A stretch of 64,000 nt of DNA from Formicarius rufipectus (lineage: Eukaryota > Chordata > Aves > Passeriformes > Formicariidae). The number at the start of each line of letters is the position of its first letter. Position 1 is the stretch's first letter. The stretch lies in assembly GCA_013399695.1 (NCBI GenBank), contig VXAU01003159.1:1444415-1508414 (forward strand), given 5' to 3'. Shown piece by piece: positions 63,401-64,000 of the stretch. The position numbers and the translations under genes are program-made. A model generated the notes under the pieces. That model did no database searches, was not told where the DNA came from, and worked only from the letters and a program-made list of their open reading frames with translations.

Positions 63401-64000
63401 TGGCAGCAGCCTCAGCAGTAGTTGTTTGTGTGACTCAGTTGCTGAGCTGCTTACACAAGGCCTGTGCAGCTTCGGATCTGCACAGCATTTCTTAGGAATG
63501 CCAGCCTAATCTCATGAATTTAAATACTTCTGCTTGGAGTCCTCCTTTAACAAGGCCCAGCTGTCAGGCCCATCTTCCATGGTGGTTGTACTGTATAGAA
63601 ATGTCATGTACACTTCCTCAGTGCCATAGCTTCCACTTTCTTTCTTTCTTCCTTTTTGCTATGGAAGCTGATTTCTTTACTTCTTCAGGAATGTGTACTT
63701 TAAAACATTGATTCTCTGTTAAATATTTACATTTGGTCTTAATCTCGTGGCAATTAAATTCTAGCTAAAGTCCTTTTGCTATGCATGGATTGGTGTTAAC
63801 TGGCTTTTAGACTTCTCTAACCTTTGACATAACAAAACTTTGTGGGTTTGGTGTTTCTTTATGTTGAGGCTGCTTTCTTGCTGTAAGTGTGCTTTTTTTT
63901 TTTTCCATGGTGTATTACCCGAACTAGTGGTTTTTTCCCGCTTCCTCCCTCTCTGCTGCCAAGATTTATTTAGAAACTGAAGTAACACAGCTTCTTGGTA
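60419..64000 (+). other. Probable first-intron sequence, 3' part
   Basis: No recognisable coding exon to the end of the window. A perfect 22-base TA-rich palindrome lies at 60730-60751. An acceptor-like 'ttttttttttccccatag' ends at about 63330. It is followed by moderately GC-rich sequence, but no frame or donor there makes a convincing exon. A GC-richer patch at 62.2-62.6 kb carries overlapping open frames on both strands without known motifs. Confidence 0.5.
60730..60751. repeat. Perfect TA-rich palindrome
   Basis: ATGTGTATATA is followed directly by its exact reverse complement TATATACACAT, giving a 22-base perfect palindrome of TG/TA/CA dinucleotides. It is likely a degenerate microsatellite. 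Confidence 0.85.

Noticed and set aside
63310..63500. Exon following the acceptor-like 'ttttccccatag'
   Set aside because: No consistent reading frame ending at a good donor could be seen. T-rich introns contain many such decoys.
1..64000. tRNA, rRNA, CRISPR array, viral or bacterial system
   Set aside because: I saw no cloverleaf-type gene, no regularly spaced repeat-spacer pattern, no retroviral LTR pair and no multi-gene operon on either strand.

Overview
The window looks like nuclear DNA from a bird, or possibly another sauropsid. The best evidence is two 3'-truncated CR1 LINE fragments (49241-49340 and 60151-60418). Both start on the + strand with the reverse complement of the CR1 3' end, including the TCATAGAATC octamer motif. 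Interspersed repeats are sparse, the sequence is AT-rich outside one sharp CpG island, and I see at least one decayed MIR/CORE-SINE. There is nothing bacterial: no operons, rRNA, tRNA, CRISPR or insertion sequences. The species and the gene names cannot be read from the sequence.

Layout. From 1 to about 41.4 kb I see a long gene-poor stretch, either intergenic DNA or a very large intron. It holds microsatellites (a homopurine pentanucleotide array at 10.3 kb, a CA/CG array at 11.3 kb), old SINE relics, and two imperfectly palindromic segments (31.3 kb and 37.9 kb) that look like remnants of one ancient non-autonomous element family. The one coding-like item there is a short candidate exon at 32410-32490 (+). 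It has a good Kozak start, 27 acidic-then-basic codons and a strong AAG|GTAAGA donor. I do not recognise the protein.

From about 41.45 to 42.8 kb there is a strong CpG island with GC boxes, no TATA box and one ambiguous base (N at 42157). A consensus splice donor at 42296/42297 marks a probable 5' first exon of a gene on the + strand. It contains two small GC-rich tandem repeats. All the long ORFs here, on both strands, are best explained by the lack of stop codons in CpG-rich sequence.

From 42.8 to 64 kb the + strand becomes visibly T-rich and CpG-poor, as expected for a large first intron. No recognisable coding exon occurs. The most exon-like candidates are a 58-codon open frame after a very strong acceptor at 51884/51885 and a higher-GC block at 53.8-54.3 kb ending near an AATAAA; both are weak.

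I found no convincing new biological system. The items most worth checking are the 32.4 kb candidate exon, the CpG-island promoter and its possible relation to that exon, and the palindromic relics.
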